A stretch of 32,311 bases of DNA from Thermoplasmatota archaeon (GCA_018334835.1 JAGXLF010000005.1:28083-60393), one strand, 5' to 3'; shown: positions 18,977-28,188, numbered from the stretch's first letter. The notes: generated from the letters alone by a model not told the origin. Translations and numbers: made by a program.

Positions 18977-19582
18977 ATGGATTTACTCACAATCGCAATC
19001 ATATCGATTTACGTCGTCTGCCTCTGGGGATACCACTATCTGTATTTCTTTTTGACCGAAAGGAAAGACGTGATGACTCAACGTAATAAGATCAACCAGG
19101 CCATACATAGCTGGTTCGATACCTCTCTGAAGGGAGAAGATCATCTGCTGGTGATACATCAATTACGCAACGTGATAATGGCTGTTACGTTCTTGGCTAC
19201 CGCTGCAGTTCTACTCCTAGGGCTGATCTTCGGTTTGACCCCTACAGGTTTGCCCGAACCTTTGGGAAATGGAAGTTATGCGCTCTGGTTGATAATATTC
19301 ACTCTGATATACTCTTTTTTCCATTTTTTGCTGTGTCTCCGTCATTTCACTCGTGTCACATTTCTAGTTCGCAGCGCACCTGAAAAACTAAAAGATATAA
19401 GCGGCGAGAGCGCAGAAACGTATCTAGCTAATCTCTTCATACGCGGTAATCGAGAATATACGTTGGGAAGGAGAAGCATGCTCTACGGTATCGTGGCTCT
19501 AACTTGGCTTCTCAACCCATGGGTCTTCCTGATATTGACAGTAGGTATGACTTCGGTGTTCATCTTCTCTTACGACTTTTGA
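18977..19582 (+). CDS. Hypothetical membrane protein (DUF599-like topology)
   Basis: Four hydrophobic segments; SD-like GGGAG upstream of ATG 18977 (track start 18944). Confidence 0.65.
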   Translation: MDLLTIAIISIYVVCLWGYHYLYFFLTERKDVMTQRNKINQAIHSWFDTSLKGEDHLLVIHQLRNVIMAVTFLATAAVLLLGLIFGLTPTGLPEPLGNGSYALWLIIFTLIYSFFHFLLCLRHFTRVTFLVRSAPEKLKDISGESAETYLANLFIRGNREYTLGRRSMLYGIVALTWLLNPWVFLILTVGMTSVFIFSYDF

Positions 19583-19643
19583 AAGGAATACCCTTTTCTA
19601 ACTTTACTTAGTTTCTTCAATCCTAGCCCAGAGAGGAGGATAG

Positions 19644-19657
19644 TTAAATATAAATAT
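19644..19657 (+). promoter_or_regulatory. Probable TATA box for the small Zn-finger-like gene
   Basis: TTAAATATAAATAT centred ~30 nt upstream of ATG 19681. Confidence 0.5.
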
Positions 19658-19680
19658 GCTAAATAACAGAAAGTAATAGT

Positions 19681-19935
19681 ATGGAAGAGAAGATTAAGGT
19701 TGGGGAGCCGAAAAACACCAAAGATTACGAAATCAGAGACCAAGAAGGAAAGGTCATCCAATGCATTTTGGAAGAAGGAAACCGATGCGTAGGCCCAGTT
19801 CTTGAGAAGAAGATAAAAGGATACAAGTTCGAGTGTCATTATGAGAATTGTGAAGAGGATTTCATCGGTCTTTCCAAGGAAGAAGTGATAGAAAAAGCAA
19901 AAAGTCATCTGATTAGCCACTCTGATTACTATTGA
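19681..19935 (+). CDS. Small DUF1059-like protein with C-X4-C ... H-X3-H
   Basis: FECHYENCEEDFIGLSKEEVIEKAKSHLISHSDYY; well-placed promoter. Confidence 0.6.
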   Translation: MEEKIKVGEPKNTKDYEIRDQEGKVIQCILEEGNRCVGPVLEKKIKGYKFECHYENCEEDFIGLSKEEVIEKAKSHLISHSDYY

Positions 19936-20010
19936 GGTTTTACTTCAGGCTCTCTCAAAACTTCCCAGCTCTACCCCGCTTCCGAATACTATCTCGATTT
20001 CTGCTGAAAC

Positions 20011-20023
20011 AAAAATATATAAC
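20011..20023 (+). promoter_or_regulatory. Probable TATA box for the M24 gene
   Basis: AAAAATATATAAC upstream, SD AAGGTG at 20045-20050, ATG 20056. Confidence 0.45.
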
Positions 20024-20055
20024 TCTATCGTTACTCTCACTCTCAAGGTGTTTAA

Positions 20056-21240
20056 ATGGACTTCATGTTAGATAGCAAGGTATATGAAAGGAAAAAAGAA
20101 AAACTCTTGACTAGATTAGAAGAAAAAGAAATGGAGGCGGTATGTTTATTCTCGCCCACGTTCATATTCAACCTGACAGGGTTTGCATTTTTGCCCACGG
20201 AAAGGCCGATCGCATATCTTCTGGATAAAGAGAGCGAAAAGATGGTGATCCCTAGATTGGAGAAGGAACATCTAGAGTCTAGAGAACAGGAGTTGGACGA
20301 AGTGATAACCTATCCGGATTATCCTGGGGAAAAACATCCAATGAAATTTGTTCAAGATATGATCGAGGAGAAAGAGTACGAGAAAATAGCTGTAGATCAG
20401 GACGGTTATGGAAGCGGATATGGTTACTTCGGTCCGAGTTTGAGCGAGTTGATAGATATCGAAGTGGAAGATATTCGGTTGGATCTTGAGAAATTTTTCA
20501 GTGTGAAAGAAGAAGAAGAGATCGAATTGATGAAAGAGAGTGCCAAATGGGACAATCTCGGTTTAAAATACTTGCAGGAGGAAACCGAACCGGGATTATC
20601 TGAAATAGAGGCTTCGATGAGAGCTTCTTTGAAGGCCTCGCAATCTATCATCCGGGCATTCGGTCCCAAATATGAACAAACAGGGAGTGGTTTTCCAATA
20701 ACCGTGGGCTACAGAGGACAGGTCGGCGAAGGGTCTTCTTTACCCCACGCCATAGCGAGCAACGAAACCATAAATGAAGGAGATGTACTGGTGAACGGAG
20801 CCGGCGTGGAGATAGGTGGCTACAGCAGCGAGTTAGAAAGAACATGGATAGTGGGAGAACCGACGGAAGAACAGAAAAAGTATTTCGAATTGGCGGTTAA
20901 GGCTCAAGATATCGCTTTCGATGTTATCGAAGCAGGTAAGAAATTGTCTGAGGTGGATAGAAGAGTCTACAAGTTTTACGAAGAAGAGGATATCGAGGAG
21001 ACTTGGAGACATCATACCGGGCACGGACTGGGAACTAGACTTCACGAACCTCCATTCTTAGATGTTGGAGAAGATTGGGAATTGAAGGAGAACATGGTTT
21101 TGAGTGTTGAACCAGGGATCTATGTTAAAGACTATGCCGGGTTCAGACATTCGGATACCGTAGTGGTGAAAAAGAACGGGGTAGAGATACTGACATATTA
21201 TCCGAGAAGTCTAGAAGAAAGCACAATCTCTGTTAAATGA
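20056..21240 (+). CDS. M24 family (Xaa-Pro peptidase/creatinase-like) protein with divergent metal-ligand positions
   Basis: N-terminal creatinase_N-like half, then VLVNGAGVEIGGYSSELERTW, RHHTGHGLGTRLHEPPFLDVG, LSVEPGIYVKDYAGFRHSDTVVV. Confidence 0.88.
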   Translation: MDFMLDSKVYERKKEKLLTRLEEKEMEAVCLFSPTFIFNLTGFAFLPTERPIAYLLDKESEKMVIPRLEKEHLESREQELDEVITYPDYPGEKHPMKFVQDMIEEKEYEKIAVDQDGYGSGYGYFGPSLSELIDIEVEDIRLDLEKFFSVKEEEEIELMKESAKWDNLGLKYLQEETEPGLSEIEASMRASLKASQSIIRAFGPKYEQTGSGFPITVGYRGQVGEGSSLPHAIASNETINEGDVLVNGAGVEIGGYSSELERTWIVGEPTEEQKKYFELAVKAQDIAFDVIEAGKKLSEVDRRVYKFYEEEDIEETWRHHTGHGLGTRLHEPPFLDVGEDWELKENMVLSVEPGIYVKDYAGFRHSDTVVVKKNGVEILTYYPRSLEESTISVK

Positions 21241-21246
21241 AAGATC

Positions 21247-21468
21247 TTATCCTAAATTGTGTCTCCTGAGAAGCGCCCTGGTCCAAATAAAGTAGAGGAT
21301 CAGAACAACCACAATTCCTATCACTGAATAAAAATAATATCCGATGGCTGTTCCGACCACCCAAACGTAAAATACCTTCCTATCTAACCGCTTCCTATTC
21401 ACATCGAAATTGACTATGAGCAGGGCTATGAACAAAAAGACTAACTCTATTATCAGTGATACGTCCAT
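21247..21468 (-). CDS. Hypothetical small membrane protein
   Basis: 73 aa with two to three hydrophobic stretches; tail-to-tail with the M24 gene. Confidence 0.5.
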   Translation of the reverse strand: MDVSLIIELVFLFIALLIVNFDVNRKRLDRKVFYVWVVGTAIGYYFYSVIGIVVVLILYFIWTRALLRRHNLG

Positions 21469-21624
21469 CTTTTCTACCTTCTATTCTCTTTATTCACAAT
21501 TAAATCTTCGGTCATTGAGAAGGACCTTGGACCTTAACTTCAATTCATCAAACAAAGTTTTTAAGAGGTTCCAAAATTTAATATCTTTCCTTTCAATAAT
21601 CTAACCGAATCAGGAGATTCCAAT

Positions 21625-21807
21625 ATGAGGATAGAAAATGAGAAGGATTTCAAGATGGCCACCCGTTTTACAATACAGGATCTTGACAGCCACCTGTTTT
21701 TTCCCGATAATCTCAGTAGAAAGTTAAACTTCGAAAATGGTCGGTTATGGACTTTAGAAGAATCTGAGATAGAAGTGAAGATGGATAAATTGAAGCGGTA
21801 CCTGTGA
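21625..21807 (+). CDS. Hypothetical 60-aa protein
   Basis: Short ORF with upstream GGAGAT, stop overlapping the GTG start of the next gene (GTGA at 21804-21807). Confidence 0.45.
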   Translation: MRIENEKDFKMATRFTIQDLDSHLFFPDNLSRKLNFENGRLWTLEESEIEVKMDKLKRYL

Positions 21808-22994
21808 TTTTTGGTGAATATTCCATGGTAATAATACCTGATTACGAAAAAGGAAGTATTGTCAATCTTATGAGTTCCTTAGCTGAGGGACTCGGTTTGG
21901 ATAGCCCGTATACCGGTTTAGAGATGATCGACGAGGTAAAGTTAAGGGGGTCCGAGAACATCATCCTCCTTATATTGGATGGGATAGGCTACGAATATTT
22001 GAAAGAAAAAGGAAAAGATACGATCCTTCTTGACAATTTAGAGGGAAAGATAACGTCTGTTTTTCCTTCCTCTACACCCTCGGCTATCCCGACTTTCTAC
22101 ACCGGATTACCTCCCCAGCAGCACGCCGTTACCGGATGGTATACCTTCTTGAAGGAGATCGGGATAGTGAGTACTATCCTGCCCTTTAAACCAAGATTCG
22201 GAGATGAATCTCTGGAAGAATCCGGCATAGATATATCCTCCATCTTGTCTTCTCAGTCGGTGATGGACGATATCGAAAGAAAAACTATCGATGTTACCCT
22301 AAAAAAGTTGAAAGACTCAGCCGTCAATTCTTTTTATGCCGGTAAGAACGAAAGGATGGGATATTCTTCATTAGATGAGCTTTTTTCTCTTTTACAGCGT
22401 TTGGTAAGATTAGGAGATGAAAAGAAATACATCAGGGCTTACTGGAACGGGTTTGATAGTACAGCACATGAAGAAGGCGTAAACGGTATCTCAACTGCAA
22501 AAGAGTTCTTAGATGTCAGTCTTCAGCTAGGAGAGTTTGTCGAGGAGATGAAGGATACGGATACGACTTTGATAGTCACCTCCGACCACGGGTTCATAGA
22601 TACCAAAAAAGAAAAGTCGATAAGATTAGAAGATCATCTTAGATTGCAAGAGTGCTTAACGCTTCCGCTCTGCGGAGATTACCGTACTCTCTTCTGCTAT
22701 GTTCGGCCCTCAAAAACGGATGAGTTCGAAGAGTACTGGGAAGAGAACCTGAGTGATATCTGTTATCTTTACAAAAGCGAAAAACTGGTAAAGAAAAATT
22801 ATTTTGGACTTTTCAAGGCCAATCCGCAGTTATATCATAGAATCGGAGATTACACTTTGATCATGAAAGATAACTACATATTTCAAGATACACTTCCGAA
22901 TGAAGAGGAACACTTCTTAATAGGGCATCACGGCGGTATCTCAGAAAAAGAGATGTACGTACCGCTCAGCATGATATATTTAGGTAGAGATTAG
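21804..22994 (+). CDS. Alkaline phosphatase superfamily / type I phosphodiesterase-nucleotide pyrophosphatase family protein
   Basis: IILLILDGIGYEYL, VFPSSTPSAIPTFYTGLPPQQHAVTGW, TLIVTSDHGFIDT, LIGHHGG. Alternative start MVIIPDYEKG at 21825. Confidence 0.87.
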   Translation: MIFGEYSMVIIPDYEKGSIVNLMSSLAEGLGLDSPYTGLEMIDEVKLRGSENIILLILDGIGYEYLKEKGKDTILLDNLEGKITSVFPSSTPSAIPTFYTGLPPQQHAVTGWYTFLKEIGIVSTILPFKPRFGDESLEESGIDISSILSSQSVMDDIERKTIDVTLKKLKDSAVNSFYAGKNERMGYSSLDELFSLLQRLVRLGDEKKYIRAYWNGFDSTAHEEGVNGISTAKEFLDVSLQLGEFVEEMKDTDTTLIVTSDHGFIDTKKEKSIRLEDHLRLQECLTLPLCGDYRTLFCYVRPSKTDEFEEYWEENLSDICYLYKSEKLVKKNYFGLFKANPQLYHRIGDYTLIMKDNYIFQDTLPNEEEHFLIGHHGGISEKEMYVPLSMIYLGRD

Positions 22995-23047
22995 TGAAGG
23001 CAGAAAAAGTATATCTTCTAGAAGCTTTTATTCCCTACTGATCACAG

Positions 23048-23824
23048 ATGGTTAGCGATAAGAAGTTCAAGATGGAAGAGATGAGCTGGAAAGAGATCGA
23101 GGAGGCAAAAGAAGAGGGAAAAGATACCGTGGTGCTGATGATGGGATCTTTCGAACAGCACGGACCTCACATGCCCATGAAAACGGATACGTACATATCT
23201 GATGAATTAGGTGTACGTATAGCCGAAAGATTGGATTTCGCCCTGATGGGGCCAACGCTTTCGGTAGGTGTTTCCGGCCATCATATGGATTTTCCTGGAA
23301 CCGTCTCTTTGTCCAGTGATGTATTCATGAAACTCATAGAAGAACACTGTAAATCTTTCGACGAACATGGGTTTGAATTCATCGCTCTAGTTCCTTTCCA
23401 CGGCGGGAACTTCGCTCCGGCAAAAACCGCCGCAGCAGAAATAGCTGAAGAGATGAAGAAATCGAAGATCCTACTCGTAGCGGATCTTGAAAGGAACACG
23501 AAGATCATGATGGAATCCTTCAAGGAAGCGGGCATGGAATATGAGGAAAAGGCTGTTCACTCGGGAGCCACAGAGACATCTGTCATGTTAGCGATCGACG
23601 AAGATCTGGTTGATGAAGACAGACTGGAAAAAGGATACGAAGGAAAAGTTGACAATTCCTCTCTATTCACTGAGGGGTTGAAACATTTCACCGATAATGG
23701 CATTTTAGGAGACGCGAGAAAGGCTTCGAAAGAAGCAGGGGAACTGATCTTGAAGAACCTCTCTAAGGATCTAGCGGAGCAGATAGATGAGAAACGCTCT
23801 TCGTTGTTGATGAAATCAGATTGA
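23048..23824 (+). CDS. Creatininase family protein
   Basis: LMMGSFEQHGPHMPMKTDTYISDELGVRIAE, GVSGHHMDFPGTVSLS, PFHGGNFAPAKTAAAEI, HSGATETSVML. Confidence 0.9.
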   Translation: MVSDKKFKMEEMSWKEIEEAKEEGKDTVVLMMGSFEQHGPHMPMKTDTYISDELGVRIAERLDFALMGPTLSVGVSGHHMDFPGTVSLSSDVFMKLIEEHCKSFDEHGFEFIALVPFHGGNFAPAKTAAAEIAEEMKKSKILLVADLERNTKIMMESFKEAGMEYEEKAVHSGATETSVMLAIDEDLVDEDRLEKGYEGKVDNSSLFTEGLKHFTDNGILGDARKASKEAGELILKNLSKDLAEQIDEKRSSLLMKSD

Positions 23825-23827
23825 GAC

Positions 23828-25288
23828 TCAGCTTTTAGCTTTGGTGAATTTACAATCTTTTACCTTGATATGTGGAATTATAGTAGGAGTGTCCACTTCC
23901 CACCATTTGATTTGTTTCAAATCTTCTCCTATAGCCTCTATCTTTTCGCACATGTCTAATAGGTTTCCCTTCAATCGAAGGTCTCTTAGCGGTTTTTTAA
24001 TCTCACCGTCCTTGATCAAAAACATCGCATCTCTGGGTACGGTCGAAAATTCACCTTCTCTCATATTGGTGAAGCGGGTATACCAATTTGAAGTCAGATA
24101 AATTGTTGGTTTAGTCGAAGAGGAGATCATTTCCTCCAAACTATAAGATCCTGCTTTGAAACGGTAATTAGATGGCGAGGGTAAAAGTGTTCTTGGATTT
24201 TCTTCTGTTCCTGTCATGCCGATTTGTCCTAGCTCGGAATTAGAAGTAGATGTTGGTCTCTTCCAAAACTTCAATTTTATAAGCTTGAGAAATCTCCACA
24301 GATTGGCAGTAGAAGTATTATGGATCATATTAATGAACTCACCTTTATCGATCAGAGCTGTTTTTTCTGATCTTCTACCTTCATCATCGAAAGGTCTGCT
24401 CTTCATCCCTTTCTCTATCAAAGGATCGTCGATCACCGAAAGTTCGTTAGGACCTATACTCTCATTCATCTTCCCCTTCAGACAGCTCATACCGCCTAGC
24501 ATAGTGATAGGATTAGCTCCGTTCAGCAGATTGCCGAGAACATTCGCGCCTACAGTAGGACTCATGATGAGATCATAGGATCCTGGTTTACCTTGATCGG
24601 CTTCCGTACAACGTCTCGCCAGGTTTCCAGATCTTTGACCGGCTTTTTTGAATTTCTTTTCTATATCAGAAAGATTTTTGCTCACAACTACACTCTGTCC
24701 ACTGCTCTCTTCATCGCAGAATGACCTTACAGTCTGTCTACAATGTGACGTCTTATAAACTCCTCCGTTACCGTAACTGGTCAGCAATCCTATTTTTTTG
24801 GCCTTTGAGTGTAACACGCCCGCTACATCTTCAGCTCCGGCCTCTTCCGCTGAATTTATCGTAGTTTTCACGAGTTTGGGCGCTTTATTATGGAATCTTT
24901 CGATCCCTGGATCATATAGATCTAAGGAGGGATAAGAGTCGGCGGTATCTTCTTCCATACCCCAGTAAAATTTGATCTTTGGTAAGCTATCTAGATGATT
25001 TACTTGTTTAGGTAAGATACTCTTTATCTTATCTGAAGTAGGGTCCTGTATGGTGACTGTGTCTATTTTACCGGTCAGTGAAAACGTAGGTTTCTTAGAA
25101 AGAAATACATCAAGATGATAGCTTACCCACTCCTTATTTACATCTATAGAAGAGTTAGAAAATCTTATTTGATGATTCTTTTTTTCTACCAATTTAGCTA
25201 TCGCTTGATGGGCTCCTGCCTTCATCGCTGTCTCTACAGCTAGCTTCAATAATTCATGATCATATCTTTCTCCGATCATTTTATTCAC
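23828..25288 (-). CDS. TldD/PmbA family, TldE/PmbA-like subunit (no HEXXXH)
   Basis: KPGSYDLIMSPTVGANVLGNLLNGANPITMLGGMSCLKGKMNESI...; overlaps TldD by 4 nt. Confidence 0.85.
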   Translation of the reverse strand: MNKMIGERYDHELLKLAVETAMKAGAHQAIAKLVEKKNHQIRFSNSSIDVNKEWVSYHLDVFLSKKPTFSLTGKIDTVTIQDPTSDKIKSILPKQVNHLDSLPKIKFYWGMEEDTADSYPSLDLYDPGIERFHNKAPKLVKTTINSAEEAGAEDVAGVLHSKAKKIGLLTSYGNGGVYKTSHCRQTVRSFCDEESSGQSVVVSKNLSDIEKKFKKAGQRSGNLARRCTEADQGKPGSYDLIMSPTVGANVLGNLLNGANPITMLGGMSCLKGKMNESIGPNELSVIDDPLIEKGMKSRPFDDEGRRSEKTALIDKGEFINMIHNTSTANLWRFLKLIKLKFWKRPTSTSNSELGQIGMTGTEENPRTLLPSPSNYRFKAGSYSLEEMISSSTKPTIYLTSNWYTRFTNMREGEFSTVPRDAMFLIKDGEIKKPLRDLRLKGNLLDMCEKIEAIGEDLKQIKWWEVDTPTIIPHIKVKDCKFTKAKS

Positions 25289-26763
25289 CCCACTCTGATG
25301 TTCCTCATCCTCAAATAGGGACCACCGGTCGACACTTTCACAGGCTGCATCGGATCGCTTTTGCCGCAGAAATTCATCCTTTCTTCATAGTCTTTAGAAA
25401 CAGCGTCTATGCTCTTGAGAAGAGCAGGTGTTGTCATCTCTAAGGAAGGACGTTTGACCATCTTATTGGTCACCTCACCGTCTTCTATCAGGTAAGATTC
25501 TAGACCTACATACTTACTATGGAATCGCCTATCATCTATATTCCATTCGGTAAAACTCTCTATCAAAACGCCTTTGTCAACGTCTTCAACTAATCCCTCT
25601 TTGCTGTAATTTCCGGGTTCAAAGAAGGTGTTTGACATTCTAGGTATCGGCTCTCTACTGTATCCGGCAGATCTAGCTGCCGCATTAGAATTCGTATTAA
25701 ATCTCTCTGCGAATTCTCTGTTCAACAATAATTCGTTCAATTCTCCGTTTTTGATCAGGTATCTTTTTTTAGCTTTCACACATTCATCATCGTAAAGATA
25801 GAAACCAGGACTCCCTTCGATAGTTGGATCATCTACAACTGATATTGTTTCGGAACCTATCTTGTAATTTTGTTCGTCTATCCTTATCTTTCCCTTCTCG
25901 TCATCGATACCGAGTAATCGTTTGTAGAAAGATCCTCCAGCTTGGGCCTCTTCTCTACCCAAAATTCGGTCAGCTTCACTCGGGTGACCTACATTCTCAT
26001 GGGCCATTATACCAGAAACCTCAGGTCCTACTATCACGTCGAACTCCTCATCGATTTTTATGTTCTGGCTTTCTTCGACGGTATTGACGAGTTTTTTACT
26101 CTGCTCGATGATCTTTTCCCTCAAATTTCCTTCTTCGATCCATTCCCAACCAGAACAGCTCCCCAACCCTATCATCCTCTGTTCCTTATCATCCCCAGAT
26201 TTAGCATTCAATATAGAATATAGAGATATGAAAGATTCCTCAGAATTCACCCTAGAACCGTCGGACGTGACGATGTATTTTTCTAAAGAGTTTGTATGAA
26301 AGAATAATATCCTGTTTTTGAGCTTGCTTCGGAAAGGAAATTTTCCTATTCCACATTTCTTGATATCTTTATCTAGACTTTTAATGAATTCTCTTTTTTC
26401 GTCTTTAGAGATATCTTCAAAGGGAATTTTTACCGGTACCTCCCAACTATCCTCCACTATCTTTTCTTCTGAAAAATCAATTGATCCTTCAGTCTCTGTG
26501 AGTTCGCACATCTTGACGATTGATTCGATCCTACTTTCTACCTCATCTTCCTTCAATCTGTCCACAGAACCGAATCCCATCTCACCATCTTTTAAAACTC
26601 TGATCCCCATCCCCCTAGTCGGCTTTTTTTGTATACTCAGAAATTTTCCATTTCTGCAAAAATAATTTTCATTTACGGAGCCGATGAAACGAGCTTCGAC
26701 ATAATCAGCGCCAATGTACTTACCATAATCTACAGCGTGGTCTGCTAAAGTTCTCCCATTCAT
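25285..26763 (-). CDS. tldD: TldD family metalloprotease
   Basis: FDVIVGPEVSGIMAHENVGHPSEADRILG (HEXXXH), NSNAAARSAGYSREPIPRMSNTFFEPGN. Confidence 0.92.
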   Translation of the reverse strand: MNGRTLADHAVDYGKYIGADYVEARFIGSVNENYFCRNGKFLSIQKKPTRGMGIRVLKDGEMGFGSVDRLKEDEVESRIESIVKMCELTETEGSIDFSEEKIVEDSWEVPVKIPFEDISKDEKREFIKSLDKDIKKCGIGKFPFRSKLKNRILFFHTNSLEKYIVTSDGSRVNSEESFISLYSILNAKSGDDKEQRMIGLGSCSGWEWIEEGNLREKIIEQSKKLVNTVEESQNIKIDEEFDVIVGPEVSGIMAHENVGHPSEADRILGREEAQAGGSFYKRLLGIDDEKGKIRIDEQNYKIGSETISVVDDPTIEGSPGFYLYDDECVKAKKRYLIKNGELNELLLNREFAERFNTNSNAAARSAGYSREPIPRMSNTFFEPGNYSKEGLVEDVDKGVLIESFTEWNIDDRRFHSKYVGLESYLIEDGEVTNKMVKRPSLEMTTPALLKSIDAVSKDYEERMNFCGKSDPMQPVKVSTGGPYLRMRNIRVG

Positions 26764-26820
26764 CTTAGAGGCCTCTGATCCAAAGTTTTATAGAATATAT
26801 TTATACATTTTCCTCTTCAC

Positions 26821-27357
26821 TTACGGATCTTCTTTTTTTGGATATATGACCCGGTCTTCATCGACTACAGCTCTCTGTGTCAGTTCGTGTTCTTCCTCAC
26901 TTCCTTTCCTCAGATGGATGACCCTCACTCCTTTCACGACCAGCCAATCACATAGTATCCTTCTATAGCATTTCCAGTAGATGCTCTCTGCGCACATTAT
27001 CGCTAGGTCTTTAGATTCTGAGATATCTATCAGTTCGTCCAATTCCTGTTGAAACTCATAGGAAAGAGCATGATCTGCGTAAGTTTGAAAACCTGTTACG
27101 TCCCATCCTCTATTAGGAGAATCGTCTCCTAAAGCTTCGTCTCTGAAGCCTCCAAGTACCTCACCTTTCCAAATGTACTCTATACCTTCGTTTCCGAGCA
27201 CTTCTTTGATTTTATCTTTCCTATAGGAAGAGTATAATTCTGATCTAGGAAACCTCCTTACATCGACCACAAGCTCGATATCTTTTTCTCTTAGAAGAGC
27301 TAGAAAGTCTCCCAACTTTAGATTAGAATGCCCTATAGAATATATCGGAGGCATCAT
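26821..27357 (-). CDS. DUF488 domain protein
   Basis: PIYSIGHSNLKLGDFLALLREKDIELVVDVRRFPRS, LGGFR, MCAESIYWKCYRRILCDWL. Confidence 0.9.
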   Translation of the reverse strand: MMPPIYSIGHSNLKLGDFLALLREKDIELVVDVRRFPRSELYSSYRKDKIKEVLGNEGIEYIWKGEVLGGFRDEALGDDSPNRGWDVTGFQTYADHALSYEFQQELDELIDISESKDLAIMCAESIYWKCYRRILCDWLVVKGVRVIHLRKGSEEEHELTQRAVVDEDRVIYPKKEDP

Positions 27358-27497
27358 TCGTCGTTAAAGACTATAGAAAAGGGGGAAGAAAGGCTTTTCG
27401 CTATTTTACTTCAACTCTTATTCAAGTTCCTTCATCTTCTTTAGCAACTGCAACCGAAAAAGAAATTAACATTACAAGTACTGTATTTATCGAGACT

Positions 27498-28046
27498 TTG
27501 AAGGTGAACATCATCCCTATCGAAGGTACACTTGAAAGTGTCATACAAACTATACCCGAGAGACTCAAAGATGTTTTTCCTAACGTCATAGATGAAGTTG
27601 AATACAGACCGGAGATCGAAATGCCTTCTAAAGCCTATAATCCGAGTAGAGATCAATACAGAGCTCAGATCATACTTCACCACATAGCGAAAAAATTTGG
27701 TTCAAAAGAAGGAAAAATTTTGGTTATAACGTCTGAAGACCTTTACAGCCAGAGACTCAACTTTATCTTCGGCCAGGCCCAGAAGCCCGGAAAGATCGCT
27801 ATCATCTCTCTGCACAGGCTGAAGCCAGAATTTTGGGGAAAAAAGAAAGATCGTGATCTCTTCTTAGCTAGAGCGGTAAAAGAGTGTGTCCACGAACTCG
27901 GCCACACTTTCGGATTAGACCACTGTGAAGATCAAAAATGTGTGATGAGCTTTTCCAATCGTATAGAACATACCGATAGAAAGAAGGCTAGGTTTTGTGA
28001 AAAATGTGAAGAAAATATGAAGAGTTTTTTAAGAGTGAGGGAGTGA
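27498..28046 (+). CDS. amzA: Archaemetzincin (AmzA-like zinc metalloprotease)
   Basis: HELGHTFGLDHCEDQKCVM...FCEKC, archaemetzincin motif HEXXHXXGX3CX4CXM...CXXC. Start TTG 27498 or GTG 27504. Confidence 0.93.
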   Translation: MKVNIIPIEGTLESVIQTIPERLKDVFPNVIDEVEYRPEIEMPSKAYNPSRDQYRAQIILHHIAKKFGSKEGKILVITSEDLYSQRLNFIFGQAQKPGKIAIISLHRLKPEFWGKKKDRDLFLARAVKECVHELGHTFGLDHCEDQKCVMSFSNRIEHTDRKKARFCEKCEENMKSFLRVRE

Positions 28047-28155
28047 TAGAGACGAATACCCCTTTAGAAAAACCTTCGGACATCCACTAGGAATTGTTGA
28101 AAAAAAAAAGATCTCGAGGACATGCCCATCTTGAAGAAGATTAGAGATAAGTCAT

Positions 28156-28167
28156 AAATTACTTAAG
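28156..28167 (+). promoter_or_regulatory. Probable TATA box for thrC, leaderless spacing
   Basis: AAATTACTTAAG centred ~28 nt upstream of ATG 28189. Confidence 0.4.
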
Positions 28168-28188
28168 AACAAATAGATATTCCATCTC

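Noticed and set aside
19570-19920. 116-aa minus ORF antisense to the small Zn-finger-like gene
   Set aside because: Hydrophobic shadow translation; the plus ORF has a C/H motif pattern and a promoter at the correct spacing.
28090-28120. A10 run and purine-rich tract upstream of thrC
   Set aside because: Probably simple intergenic low complexity; no repeat or stem-loop supporting a regulatory RNA.
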